Below, piece by piece: positions 1 to 12,108 of a DNA stretch of 64,000 nucleotides. Source of the DNA: Antedon mediterranea (taxonomy: Eukaryota > Echinodermata > Crinoidea > Comatulida > Antedonidae); assembly GCF_964355755.1 (NCBI RefSeq), contig NC_092675.1, forward strand, positions 25,894,412-25,958,411, read 5' to 3'. Within the stretch, counting starts at the first letter, position 1; each line of letters starts with the position of its first letter. A program made the translations under genes and the position numbers. The notes under the pieces were generated by a model. That model did no database searches. It was not told the DNA's origin and saw only the letters and a program-made list of their open reading frames with translations.

Positions 1-35
1 AAAACCTTTATTTATAACTTTTTAAAACTTTATAG

Positions 36-3000
36 GAACTATTCATCAAGCTGTTCTGCAATCTGGTTTACCATCCTCTTGGAACATTGCTACATTTATT
101 AAACAACAGGAGTTACCACTTACAGATAAATCAGGCAATGAGTTACAACTTTTAGTTTTCTCAGAAATTTCAGATGTAAAGGTAAATTCATTGAAGTTCA
201 TTGCCTCTGTGCTTATAAAAGTCCGAAAAAAAAAAACGCCCGAGGCCTCCAGCTAAACTAGGGGCCTCAGGCCTCTGGATTACGCCACTGAGGGCTGATA
301 ATGGCAATAGTATTAGCATTGCATTGAAAGCTCTTTTCATGGCATTAATTGTTGCAGTACAGTTGATTTACCCAATAAGAACCTTCCTACAGATCCAGGC
401 ACATAATATTTTCGTTAGTAGATAGCAACAATTGTTTTTCTTTCAGTGAGCTGTGTCAACATTCGACTTTTCAAATTTGTACATTGTCAACAAGTATTTA
501 AAACAAGTTATGTTTGTTTTACAATTTTATATCCACAGTTTGGAGTCTGGCAACCCAATGAAATGTGTTCTACTTATGCTAATTTCACCCAACCAATAAC
601 AGTACTCAGGGATGCAGATCCAAAACCAGACCTAAAGAATGTAAAAATGAATAAAGTCAACAAACAGAAGGTAGCTTTCCTCATTGTATGTAGATGTCTT
701 GCAATATTCTAGATATTATATGATTATTCACAAGCATTGTCAAATACAATTTAGTATTAAAGCATCTTCCTCATTAATTTTAAAATTACTAATCAGAATT
801 AACAAATACTATCAAGTAATCAGCTATATATTTAACAGTCTGTAGTTTATATAAGATATGGACTGCCAACTAAGTAAACAATATCATTTATTTGAATGTT
901 ATATTTTGTAGAAATTAGTTAAGAGAATTGGATCATTGAATCAGATAACTGCAGCAAACTGGCACTCTCTGATAGAGACATCTGACTCACCACTTGATCT
1001 CCAGCGGCCATTTTCATCTGGTATAAGAAAAGAGCAGAGTATATTTGTCAAGGTGTCAGTTGTTGTATTCATTCGTGATAAGTGTAGCAACTGTGCTCGC
1101 AAACTTAAGGTCTTTGAGAGAGTTAAAAAGGCTGCTGAGTTTATAGGTAAAAAAACAGTGTTTATTTCTAGTTTTATGCTATGTTATGAATGTCTCTAAT
1201 CCAGATCTAATACAAGATCCACTGAATAATTTAGGATTAAAAAACAAGGATAACCAAATTGATCAAAACCTTGAATTCCAACTCATACATTCTGTTTCTT
1301 TTTTTTGGGTTGCCCTTGTTTTATTTTATAATGGTGTAATATAATGATATACTTTTATAATTAAGAAATCGACCTTTGTATCAGAATTCAAATAAGTTCA
1401 CAAACTTATCATTGTAACCTCCCCAGATAAGATCAATCACTCCCACTTAAACACCCCTGGACCAACTTAGGACCAATCGTTACCCTCACAGATGACGTAG
1501 TGACATATGCAAATGAACCGAAGCCAATATACCCCCAAGTTTCAGAAGAGCCCAGACACACCTTACAGCCACCTCACGGAGCACACACCTCACAGCCACT
1601 TCTTCAGAAGCAGACCTACACTCACACCTCACCGACAGCATCACTGATCCTCCGTTCCTTATCTATACTTATAGTTGTATATTGTACTGAAGTATTATAC
1701 TGAATAAACAATATATGTGTTACGACAGTTAAGCGAGTAAGAGTCTTCATTAGTACCTCAACAAACACTATATTACAATGGTTACAGTTTGAAAAGTTTG
1801 TTTGACTATATTCCTGCCTAAATCAATAAGTAGTTATATTTTCCAATGTGTAACATTTAAAATGTACTATAAGTAGACAAAACTGTGAGTTCCAAGCTTT
1901 ATTTTAGAGAGGTTTTAAAACATGGCTTTTTGTATTCTACTTCTTTAATGAATTCTACTGAAGTATATACTGTATTATGTTTTATTTTTGTTACAGAGGG
2001 TGCCTCAGTATACATGATGAATTGCAGTGAAGATGTTAAATTGTGTGATCGACTTAAGATCCGAGGCTTTCCAACTGTGTCTGCTTTTCGTTCAATCAAA
2101 GAAAATGCTGTTGAGAATTGTTTATCAAAGAATAGAGACAATTTAGTTAGAGTTGACTATCATGGCTACATAGAGGTAAGCCATCTGGCCTTCAGTGATT
2201 GATCAAATTATTTACAAGTCCCTCACACAAGACAGTAGGGAGGTTTCGCAACCTTACGAATATGATAACGAAAAAGGATACGTCACACATTTGTGAAACT
2301 TTTGAGCTGATCCCCATTTCATATTCGTAAAGCGTATTCTTGTTGACGAATATCACATATCATATTCGTAACTACAAAACGAGTATAGTTTTTGATCTAT
2401 TTTGCACATTTTGCAATTGAATCAGGAATGATTCATGATTATAATATAATTATACTTTTATTTAAAGTAATTTACTAAAGTAATTTACTAAAATGCCATG
2501 TCAATTTTGATAAATAGCATTTTTTAAAGTCCTCACTCGCTTTGATGTTACGCTAGGCCTAGGCAGCCAAGCACCAAGCAACAAGTACCTGCGCTTCGCT
2601 CAAATTTACCGCAGTCATATTTTGGACGGCGCCCTCAATATTTTGTTGCCATGCAAAACAGATTTTTACTGGCTTACGAAAAACGAATACGTGTGCGTGA
2701 CGTATCCGTTTTCGTTATCTTATTCGTAAGATTGCAAAACCTCCCTAATATTTGCTCTAGTCTTGTCCCGTATCTTGGTCTAAAGATCTACAGTAGTGTA
2801 GTATACATGTTATCTTTGCTAGTATTCTAATCTGTGTTATCCCATGTACTATTACAAGCTAGTAGCCAGAAGGGATTTGAAAAAACTACACTTTTTGTTT
2901 AGGTTTCCTTATCACACCACAGTAGAGACTAGCGAAAGTGATAGTAAATATGCCTAACCAGCTTAGTTCTTGACAATTAATGCCGGTGTTAAAACCCTAT

Positions 3001-6000
3001 AAAATTCCTGGTTACAGGCTTATGTGGTGGTCTCCACGATACAAGCTGTAAATTACGTTTGTATCTGTTTTAATTACAGGAAAAAGAAATTATGGAATGG
3101 TTGTCTCGTGTTTCTATACCGGTAACAGAACTCTCTGATTGGACAAAGTTAGATGACTCGAAGATTGTACGTAAAATGTTTAAAATGACTTATATTGGAT
3201 TTAATTCCAGGCAAATACATAGGTACAGAATTTCTGTGCCTAAAAGTTTTTTATTTTACAATAATATGTATACAAACTACAGTATTACACTTCTTTATTT
3301 GTAAAATTGAACACAACATATATATTTTTTATAGGATAACCAAGATGAGGAAGTGCGTGTACTAGCAACTGTCTTACCACGTCGTCTGGCCTACCACTAC
3401 CTAAGATCGGCATCTGGTCACACATCTTGGCTCCCTTATCAGTGCTTTGCCGTTGCTTGTGAACGTCTATTTGGTGTTGCTAAATGTTATGGTGCAATTA
3501 GTAAAAACATTCCCGATCGTGATTTAAAGGATAAAGAAGATGATCTTGTTGTATCTCAGGTCTGTTATGATAATACTCTTTAATGTCTAAAATGTCTTAC
3601 CTATGAAATTAATTAATATTATACTGTTTTCAACAACCTTACCTCAGTATACTGTATAAAGCATAGTGCAGTATAATGTTTCATTTTAAAGCTAAACTTG
3701 TTTCATTCTAAAACTAACCTACTGTCTAGCAATCTATATATTTAATTATAACACACATTATTGAATTCATCTAATTTGATTGGTTAATTATGCATCACGT
3801 ATCATTTGGAATAAGCCCTATCTCATGAAAAAGTGATATATAATAGTGATAATGAATGGCTTTAATGCACGTTCATCTTTTTGTAAAAATATTAAGAATT
3901 GTTTACATGTGACGTTGTTGACTGATCGCGTTCGGAACTCAACTTGTTGTGCGCACCATCTGTAACTGTTCAGTCAATTTTTCAACTCAAGAAATGTTCT
4001 CACCATTCAACTCATGAATATTCTGTTTTTTGTATAATAATTTTTTCTTCTGTTACTTTTTATTGTATTATCTCATAAAGTATGACAATAGTGACAGGTT
4101 TATCATTTCTTTTCTTGTACATTTTTATAAACAATTTTCTCATATTTTAGATTATGATGCAGAGGAAAGATGGTGTAGAGGCTTTGATAATGCGTGCTAA
4201 CACACCACTCTTTCTTACGTTAAAAGATGATTCGACAAAGAAACTTCACAAATTTCATACACCACACAGGTGAATAAACTGAATTTTACATAAACTGATT
4301 TACTCTTTATTTAATGTATTGTGAATTTGTTTGCTTATTCTTGTAATTGTGTATTTTGAATGCGTTTGTATTTTTTTAAGAATCACTATTGTAATTTAAG
4401 TGCGCTACTGATTTAAAAGTATAAATATGTTTAAATATTTACATTTCTATAGAGTAATAATAAATGTAAGTATAATGTGATTTTAAGGGGTTTAATAAAA
4501 ACCATACAGATGAGCTATACCTTTCTCATCTTTTGCGCACCATAGGTACAATATTCGTAATAATCAGCGATGTGAGGACGATCATGCTCAATGCACTGAA
4601 GTAATCTCGTTGTTTATTCGTGATCATAGCCGTCTTCCTGTCACTCATCTTACTATGGATACATTTCACACATCTACAGGGTAATTCACTTTTTTAATAA
4701 TCATTTTCATTCTTTTAAAATCTTTGGAAACCATAAATTGTATAGCGCCACAGGGGTTAGGAACATGCAAGGATCCAGTGATGATTAGAGAATTTTTTTA
4801 ATTTAATAAATTTAATTTAAATTTGGCATATATTGTTTCTTTTATTATGTCTATTTTAAAACATTGTTCGTGTTTCCTTTCTCAACATAGTTTTGCAGTT
4901 GATCATGACAATGAGGGCAGTGTTTTTTCTTCTGGTCAACCTGTACTAATTGCGTTAGTACATAGAGAAAATATTTCATCACATTCAGTTTTTCTTGAGG
5001 TGAATTTATTAAAAAAAATAATGATTCTGTATCTTAAGTACAAACACATTTTTTTGACCAAATTATGCACATTTGATTTCATTTATGTGTATTACTTTTT
5101 TATTTACTCAGTCCTTAACAGATGTCGCCTACACCTTTTACAACAAAATAGTTATAACAACGTTGTTAGTTGAAGAATTTCCTCAGTGGGCTACTAGGTT
5201 TGTTCCTTATGGCTATCACAGACACATTTTTGGTAAGTATGTTTTGTTCACACATAAATTGGGTTAAAAATAAACATCAATGACATCACCACAGTATGTG
5301 TAATACCCATAGAGATACTATTAAACTGCTAGAGAGTCAACTAAGAGACAGCCTGTGGGAACCGGGTAAACATTTTAAAACTTAATTTATAAAAGATTTC
5401 CGATACATAATCATTCAACTGAAATGTTATTCCATAAATTTGCTCCTTCAAAACTAATCCTAAACTTCCCTAAAGAAATACGAGCTTGAGGTAACGCTAA
5501 ATTATAATCATTATTACTTATTATTAGCATACAAAAATAATAATTTGAACTATTATGAAGAAAAACATAAACTATATTGTTTAAGAAAGGATCCATATAA
5601 TGATTAACCAAGATGGCACAGGCCTTAATGCTAAGGGTCAAGTTGGCGTATGACCCTTGAGATAATCCACACTTAGATGCACCCAACAGAGCATATTGTA
5701 TTTTCCAATTGAATGTTTCTGAAAAGTCCTACAACCTGTTTGTTGGGTTCCTGAATGAATGGAATTATAATTAATTAACTATATTATTTTTATCATCTAA
5801 TTAATAACAGGTTGTTTTATTATTGATTTTCTGTCAATCCAAATTACTGACACATAATGTATTCCTACACATTGCATTTTGGATTTAATAATCAATTCTA
5901 AAATGTAGCTCTATTTATTTCTAAATACAGAACATGCAGCCGAATTAACAGAACACATAGTACCTTCGCTTCATATATATCCACGCCTTTGTATTGTCCG

Positions 6001-6929
6001 TGGCAACGACCACCAGAGGGCAGCTTTCTATCCACATTCTAGTCAGTTTCTGATGCAATCTAAAGAACTTGGTAGAGTTATTACAGTAAAAGAAATTAAA
6101 TCTTTTGTGAAAGAATTTATTGATGACCCAGAAAGCATGATGGTAAAAACTGAGCATTTTTGATAGGTGGAAATTTAATTAAGAATTAAAGAATGAGCCA
6201 TTAGAACCAATTCAGCTGTCAATTGTTTGTGTTGTATAGAATGAAGATACTGAATAGGGAGATGTTTTATTGTCTGCCATACAAATAAATAACTGAAAAT
6301 ATTGAACTCTCAGTGTACATCAAAGACAGTTAGAAAATAATATTATTACCTTTACAATCTTTAAATATCAGTACAGATTAAAGCTTTTACAGACGGGAAA
6401 GTTTTTCATGCGGAAAAGGGTCTGAATAAGGGTTTTTATAGATAGTTAGGCCTACTGGTAGTAAAAATAGTTACAGTTTCTCAATACCGGATACCATTGG
6501 GAATGTCTAGTATTCTGAATGTGTTTTTAATTGTAAAAATAAATTTAGGATCTTTTGGTTCAGCTTTGAAGGTTACCTCTATAATATAAATAAATACTTA
6601 TTACATTAGTCTAAGCTAACGCCATTCAAACTTCAGAGTTACTAGTCAATATGTGTACGTGATTACATCTTAGAAAACCCTTATAAAAGACAATCAATGG
6701 TGCTTATGTTTAGAATTTGAACCATTCCATTGTATGACAGTTATTCATACTTTTCTGTAGTACTGTAGCAAATTGTTACAGTGCCCTACTTTATTGATTG
6801 CTCTACACGCATTCCTATACACACAATAGATGCTGTCTTTTATTATTAATTCTATATAATAACTTGGTTCTTTACCATGATAGTGTATTTACTTGTGTCT
6901 GTCAATAGGGTAACAGCTTCACTGTTTGA
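36..6929 (+). CDS. Thioredoxin-fold (PDI-like) protein, 3' part of gene, 12 exons
   Basis: Exons read from splice sites, with phase closing at every junction: 36-181, 539-670, 912-1146, 1997-2175, 3080-3166, 3335-3559, 4151-4269, 4546-4680, 4891-4999, 5112-5232, 5931-6142 and 6909-6929 (TGA). They encode about 572 C-terminal residues; the 5' end lies before the window. The third exon has a hydrophobic strand followed by a CSNC motif, a thioredoxin-like CxxC. The fourth has the second half of a thioredoxin fold, with VYMMNCSEDVKLCDRL followed by IRGFPTVSAF, where the cis-proline-type FPT is clear. Later exons look like further thioredoxin-like modules without CxxC. In order and spacing the parts resemble TXNDC16, a luminal ER thioredoxin-domain protein, but I recall that family only roughly. 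No transmembrane segment or ER-retention signal is visible at the C terminus. The gene is certain; the family name is tentative. Confidence 0.8.
2236..2747. mobile_element. TIR element (MITE), about 508 bp, TA target site
   Basis: The left end GGGAGGTTTCGCAACC at 2238 reappears as a reverse complement ending at 2745. The inverted match runs about 50 bp inward, through the GATAACGAAAA and GGATACGTCAC blocks. TA flanks both ends, as for Tc1/mariner-type insertion. No transposase ORF. It lies in an intron of the thioredoxin-fold gene. Confidence 0.8.
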
Positions 6930-7317
6930 GTACCACATACAGCTTTTTGAAGTGGAAGGTAATTTGATTTAAATTGTTTATATTTATGATTTCTTAACGT
7001 AATTGTGTTCTACGGCAGTGCTTGAGGTAATTTGAAAAAATGTTAATATACATAATTTATTATAGCAATATTTGTTAATTTAAAAGTGATAATTTATATA
7101 ATAATTGTGTGTGTTCTAATATATATAATAATATAAATATGACTTTGACTGTTTTATGAATTGTTATTTATTAATTGTAAAGGAGTGTCATTTTGCACAA
7201 AATTTTAAAACTTGTGTTTTATACTGTATACTTTATTGTGTATATCTTTGCGGTTTGTTTCCTTATTATATAGTATAGAAGTATAATTGTTAAGTTTATG
7301 TTAGACCTAATTAACTA

Positions 7318-7648
7318 TTTTATAACAATAGATATATTTATAACTTGAATTTATAAATATAGTTTTATCTCACGGGTAAAATCAGTTGATTATTACATTC
7401 CAACTATGTTTTAAAAAATCTGTTACAACATTGCAATGAATAACAATTTCGAATTGTTAGGCCTATAACAAGTTTATGTTTCAAATTGAAATTAGGCCTA
7501 AATTAACCGTTATAAAAATATATATTTATAACTTTAATTTATAAATATAGTTTATCTGACAGATGTAAAATCAGTTGATTATTACATTCCAGCTATGTTT
7601 TGTTTTAATTGTTACATCATTGCAATGAATAACAATCTCGAATTAGGT
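7318..7648. repeat. Direct tandem duplication, about 189-bp period
   Basis: The block with AAAATCAGTTGATTATTACA at 7378 recurs at 7567, with similar flanks (TTTATAAATATAGTTT before, GCAATGAATAACAA after). The copies have diverged by scattered substitutions and short indels. Confidence 0.75.
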
Positions 7649-8130
7649 CTGTTGATTTGTACCGCCATTTTTATAAGGATTGTACATTATTCTGTATTAA
7701 AATAGTGAATGTTACTAAAGTAGTATTATTAAATGTTTGAAATTGAAAAAAAAACTTTGAATTAAACCTATTCAAATATACTAGACCTACATTTTAACTG
7801 AAAGAGAGAAATTGCAAAATATATTTGAATAAAAATTCCTGGTAACACTAAAGCAATGGTATTCGTTTCAATGCATCCATTTTAGGTATTGTTCAGATAA
7901 CTCTATGTTTCTAACATCTTACTGAATATGTTCAAATTAGATTTAAAGCTGCATTCACATCAAACCCAAACCGAATTTGCTGTATTAACATATCGATCAA
8001 ACTTCCTGTTGTTGGTTCGTTCGCCATACCGCAAAATGGGTGTGATCTAGCTTTGTCGACGTTCCATTTTTCGAAAAATTCCCTGTACTAATAGTAGTTT
8101 TTTGTATTTTTCGGTTATTTATTCTCAGTC

Positions 8131-8226
8131 CTGAGGACGATCAAAGCATATTGATCGAAACGTCGAGAAACTCACAGTTTTTTCAGAACTAATATACGTG
8201 GTGTACCGCAAACCTTTTATCAACAT
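8131..8226 (+). repeat. Interspersed repeat, GATCAAAG/CGTCGAGAAA family, copy 1
   Basis: Contains CTGAGGACGATC, ATTGATCGAAAC, GTCGAGAAACTC and GTGGTGTACCGCAAAC in order. The same order occurs at 20075-20193 and 43831-43958. Family unknown. A retroelement 3' region is possible. Confidence 0.7.
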
Positions 8227-8774
8227 CGTTTATGTTACTGTTACGAGCGTGATTAAACCATCACGAATCGCCCATTCCATAAAGTAGATGGATATTTGGA
8301 AAAATATAACTAATTTTTTCGATTGAAATTGCCGAAAAGTCGATACTGGATATTGCATTGATTTACGTAGAGCCGAATCATGAAGATGCAAAGGGGGTTT
8401 TTTTTATTTATTTGTTTTTATTCTTTTTATCGTCCAACCATAAAAAAACAACCACCTGAATAAATAAAAAAAATGCAAAAGTAAGTAAACAGAATGAAGA
8501 AATTTAAAGAAAATATAGGATGGTTAAATGTGGTTTTATAATTCCAAAAAAAAATAATTTCAGCTTTTGACAATTAGGCTACACTCATTGTATTCATTTC
8601 ATAACGTTCGAGTACTTTAAAGTAGTTTCATGCTGTCGTCCAATCAATTTGATCCAAGCTAGTGTTTATCGCAATATTCGCAGCAGCTTTGAAACCTGAT
8701 TGTTGGACAGGATTGTTATTGATGTAATTCCATAGTTTTGATTGGTCCGAATAAGCCGAAAATGTTTTATCCTA

Positions 8775-8928
8775 CTTGGTTCCCACAAGAGACGCAACTC
8801 AAGGATGTGATGCAACGTAAGTTATTTGACCAATCACAAGCGATGGATTATTCAAACTGTCACTTTTCATTGGTCAACACGCTTGCGTTGCGTTTACGTC
8901 CTTGCGTTACGTCCTAGTGGGTACCAAG
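8775..8928. mobile_element. TIR element of the CTTGGTTCCCAC family, copy 1
   Basis: Starts CTTGGTTCCCAC and ends GTGGGTACCAAG, an imperfect inverted pair. ACGCAAC and TTGCGTT motifs are also inverted inside. Related copies lie at 9994-10094 and 63485-63587. Confidence 0.65.
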
Positions 8929-9689
8929 CTTAAGTATTTAAATAGGTCGGTTTTCTCAACCAGTAACATTAGCTTGTCGTTGCTGCATCAACTTTTTTCA
9001 GGTTTGTCAATTGTTTTTACTTTACATTTTATTTTACATAATTTAGTAGACAGAGCTTAGGAATATAGTTTTACCAGCATTATAGGTTGTACAACATTTT
9101 AATTTGATTGTATTTTAAGAATTCTTTTCTCATAACTTTACTTTCAGCTCAGAACAAATTTGGCAAATAAATATAAGACTATTTTGATTTTATATTTTCT
9201 TTATTTTAAACAAAATAACTATTATATCGTTGACAACTTTCTAATACATTTAAACGAAATATTTACATATATTGTACATGGTTTTTTATGTCGGTTGAGA
9301 GGAGGAGATTGGTTCGCATATGGTGGCATTTCTGATACCCTGATAAGAACTCAGTTTTGGCATGGAGGAAAAAATAATAATGGTGGTTTTGGTTTATTCA
9401 TTCATTAATTCATTCATTTCCTTCGATATTATTCATTTATTATTTATTTCCAATATCTGTCTATTGTAGCAACTTTGATTAAGAAAAGAAAACAATTTGA
9501 GTATCATAATACAGAAGGAAGTATTATTATAATTAGTTTTCAAGTCGAAATAAAGTATATGCCTAAATGGTTCATCATGTGATTCCTAAAGGGAAGTTTT
9601 TAATGACGTTTATGCTTCCTTTAGTAATCGAATTCCTGATGGTACTGTCGTTCCTTGTTCGGCATACCGCAAGCCTACTTTATAAAGAA

Positions 9690-11666
9690 TTATAGACCTA
9701 CATACAGCTGAGCATTATTATTGATTTGATTTTTACATGTTTTTCGACTGTGCTTACGATATTTGGAGTCGTATGAAGCAGTTTCGAAACAGAGGGCGGC
9801 TTCACGGTCACATGTGCAAATTGCTTTTCCACAATCTGTGTCTTCCTGGAAAACATCTTCTGTAAATAAAATGCAAAACTGCCTCAATATAATAGTTGCA
9901 TCAAACAACACAGAATCATGCGCACATTCGGCCTGTATAGGCCTACCACGTAACATTAGTTATGTCACCAAAGAGGGCTAAGGATGTATTAAGCTTGGTT
10001 CCCACTTGCGACGTAACGCAAAGCAACCTGCACAACATAAGCAAATGCTATTTGCATCACTTTGCGTCAGTCGTTGCGTTCTAGTGGGAACCACGCGTTA
10101 GGACGGATGAAATTGAATCCATGCATTAATGGTTATTAATAAGTAAGTTGGTTCCATGGGCACAGTCCATCGCTATTTTGTTAGGTAGAAACCAATTCAC
10201 CAGGATAAATAACTAACTATGTCTGAACGGGCCATTATGACGCAAACATCTGACGTAGGCTACGCGCGACGTGGAGAGAAAGAGAAAGATTTTTTATTGC
10301 ATTTCCCAGTGAAAACAAAACTTAACATAATATTAGTCACAATATAATAATATTTACCGCATGTAAGACTTGCATCCGATCGACAACCAGTGGTAGAAAA
10401 CTTATACCGTGCTATATAACTTTGAATGTTAGAACATTTGCCTGTATCAATGGCCTCACCATAGCATTGGTCATGGTTTTTGCAACATCTAAAAAATACC
10501 AGTAATATTAATAATAATAGTTTATTGTTATATAGCGCATTTAAGTAAGCTCTCAATGCCCCGCACATTATTACCCCGATCATATTTGCTCGATATCAAA
10601 GCGTCTGTAGATATCTCCTATTTTTAGTCAAACTGATCAAATTTCTCTTGTTTTTATTCAATATCCTATTACACAGGCGCCACCTTGGCTTCAAAGCGCC
10701 TCTTTTAAAGTCCTACAGCTTATACCCACCTGTCGGTCTCATCGACTGGGGTGCCAACCCCACCAAATCCACACCAACACCCGTAGTGGTTGTACGATTC
10801 CAAAACGTGTCTATGTGTGGTACATTTTACCATCGATCGGAATTGGTCTAATGCTCTTTTAGATCGGCGATGCGAACCTAAAAATATAGTATCTATGTAA
10901 ATATAAAGTGGAAACAGTGTAACATTTGGGTACATTAACCGTCTCGATTAGGCCTACTCACCCTGTCTCAGATGTTTCGCGATAGGATAGGTAGATTTGA
11001 TACATTAAATGATTAATTCTGAGATAGGCCGCGGACAATGCAACGGTTGTGTACATACTCGTCTCGGTTACTCACCTTTAACTGTCTATGTTCCGCGATA
11101 GGTAGATTTGATAACATTTTATTCGGACTATACGATTGTTCCATTTATCTCTTATAACAATTGAGTTTAAATCATCAAGAAATACACTTCAAATAATAAA
11201 TGATTTTTTCACGCATGATATTTTACCATGTTGCTATGCAACTTATCAACCGAATATCATATAATCGATAATAGGTTGAATATAATCATATGAAACAATT
11301 CTGTAGTAGATTATACAAAAAAAAAAACAATTAGGCCTAGGCTACAACGGTATTGTTTTGCTATCACTATTGTATGCATCTGTTTATATAATTTTGAAAC
11401 ATTCGGACCGTAAACGTGCACCATACAGAATCACTACTAAACTAATTACTAATGTATTAGGAATATGCAATCTTAAGTCTAGTATAGTGTTTAAACAGTG
11501 TACAAAATTCTTAGGCTATAAGGTAGATTAGCCAAGGCTTATATATTCATCTTTTGGTCATGGCACAAAATTAAACTACAGTACCTGTATTTGAATTAAC
11601 AGCCTCACTCGCATATAAATTGCATAACAGTATCAGAAATGACGAGAAGAAAATTTTCTGTTCCAT
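9690..11666 (-). CDS. Secretory phospholipase A2, gene A
   Basis: Four exons on the minus strand: 11666-11585, 10877-10730, 10488-10358 and 9859-9690. Together they give 531 nt, 176 residues plus stop, with junction phases 1, 2, 1. Exon 1 encodes a start and a hydrophobic signal peptide. Exon 2 starts with a basic prosequence ending in RSKR, a furin-type site, then Cys11 of group I enzymes and the calcium loop YGCWCGFGG (Trp replaces the usual Tyr). Exon 3 starts CCKNHDQCY, carrying the catalytic His and calcium-binding Asp. Exon 4 has CTCD with the second catalytic Asp. The enzyme is expected to hydrolyse the sn-2 ester of phospholipids outside the cell, using calcium. About 14 residues follow the last cysteine, a longer tail than in genes B, C and D. 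Confidence 0.9.
9994..10094. mobile_element. TIR element of the CTTGGTTCCCAC family, copy 2
   Basis: Starts CTTGGTTCCCACTTGCG and ends with TAGTGGGAACCACG; the ends are near-perfect inverted repeats about 20 bp long. It lies inside the intron between exons 3 and 4 of PLA2 gene A. Confidence 0.75.
10500..10575. repeat. Possible LINE/SINE tail fragment
   Basis: TAATAGTTTATTGTTATATA followed by GCGCATTTAAG and GCTCTCAATGCCCCGCAC resembles the 'tttattgtatagcgc' 3' tails common in invertebrate retroposons. Intron of PLA2 gene A. Recognition is by eye. Confidence 0.35.
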
Positions 11667-12108
11667 GTTGAGTGTGAATAAAAATTATCATAATAATTAT
11701 GCGTATGGTTGCATTTCATACCGCTGATGGCGTCATCATAACCATTTTACTTAATTTTAAAATACCATTAATAATAGGGCTATAGGACCAACTATACATG
11801 AGTGTTATTGCCCGAATAAGTGCTAAATAAATCTCAAATATACAAATAAACATTTACGTATGATTTCCTCACTGTTCAAATAGTATATGTAATATAAACC
11901 CGGAAAAATTTAGCCCGGTGAGATAAAAATAAGACTAAAATGGTACAGCCATCTAGAGATTGTTCAAACAGGAATGATGGCCGGCACAAACTATAACTAC
12001 GATAAAGCGCAAAATGGATCGATACATTTTGTTACTCTCTTCTATGGTAGGCCTACAAGCAGCCTTTATCGTATTATTTTAGCTTGAACTGACAAACACA
12101 GTGAATGT

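Larger units (their letters stand above)
6930..9689. other. Intergenic, repeats only
   Basis: AT-rich sequence between the thioredoxin-fold gene and PLA2 gene A. I see no exon with supported splice sites. It holds a 189-bp direct duplication (7318-7648), an interspersed repeat (8131-8226) and a TIR element (8775-8928). A short open frame at 9160-9408 shows no recognisable domain and I do not call it. Confidence 0.6.

Noticed and set aside
9160..9408. 82-codon frame with a Gly-rich end
   Set aside because: No signal, domain or splice evidence; AT-rich intergenic sequence.
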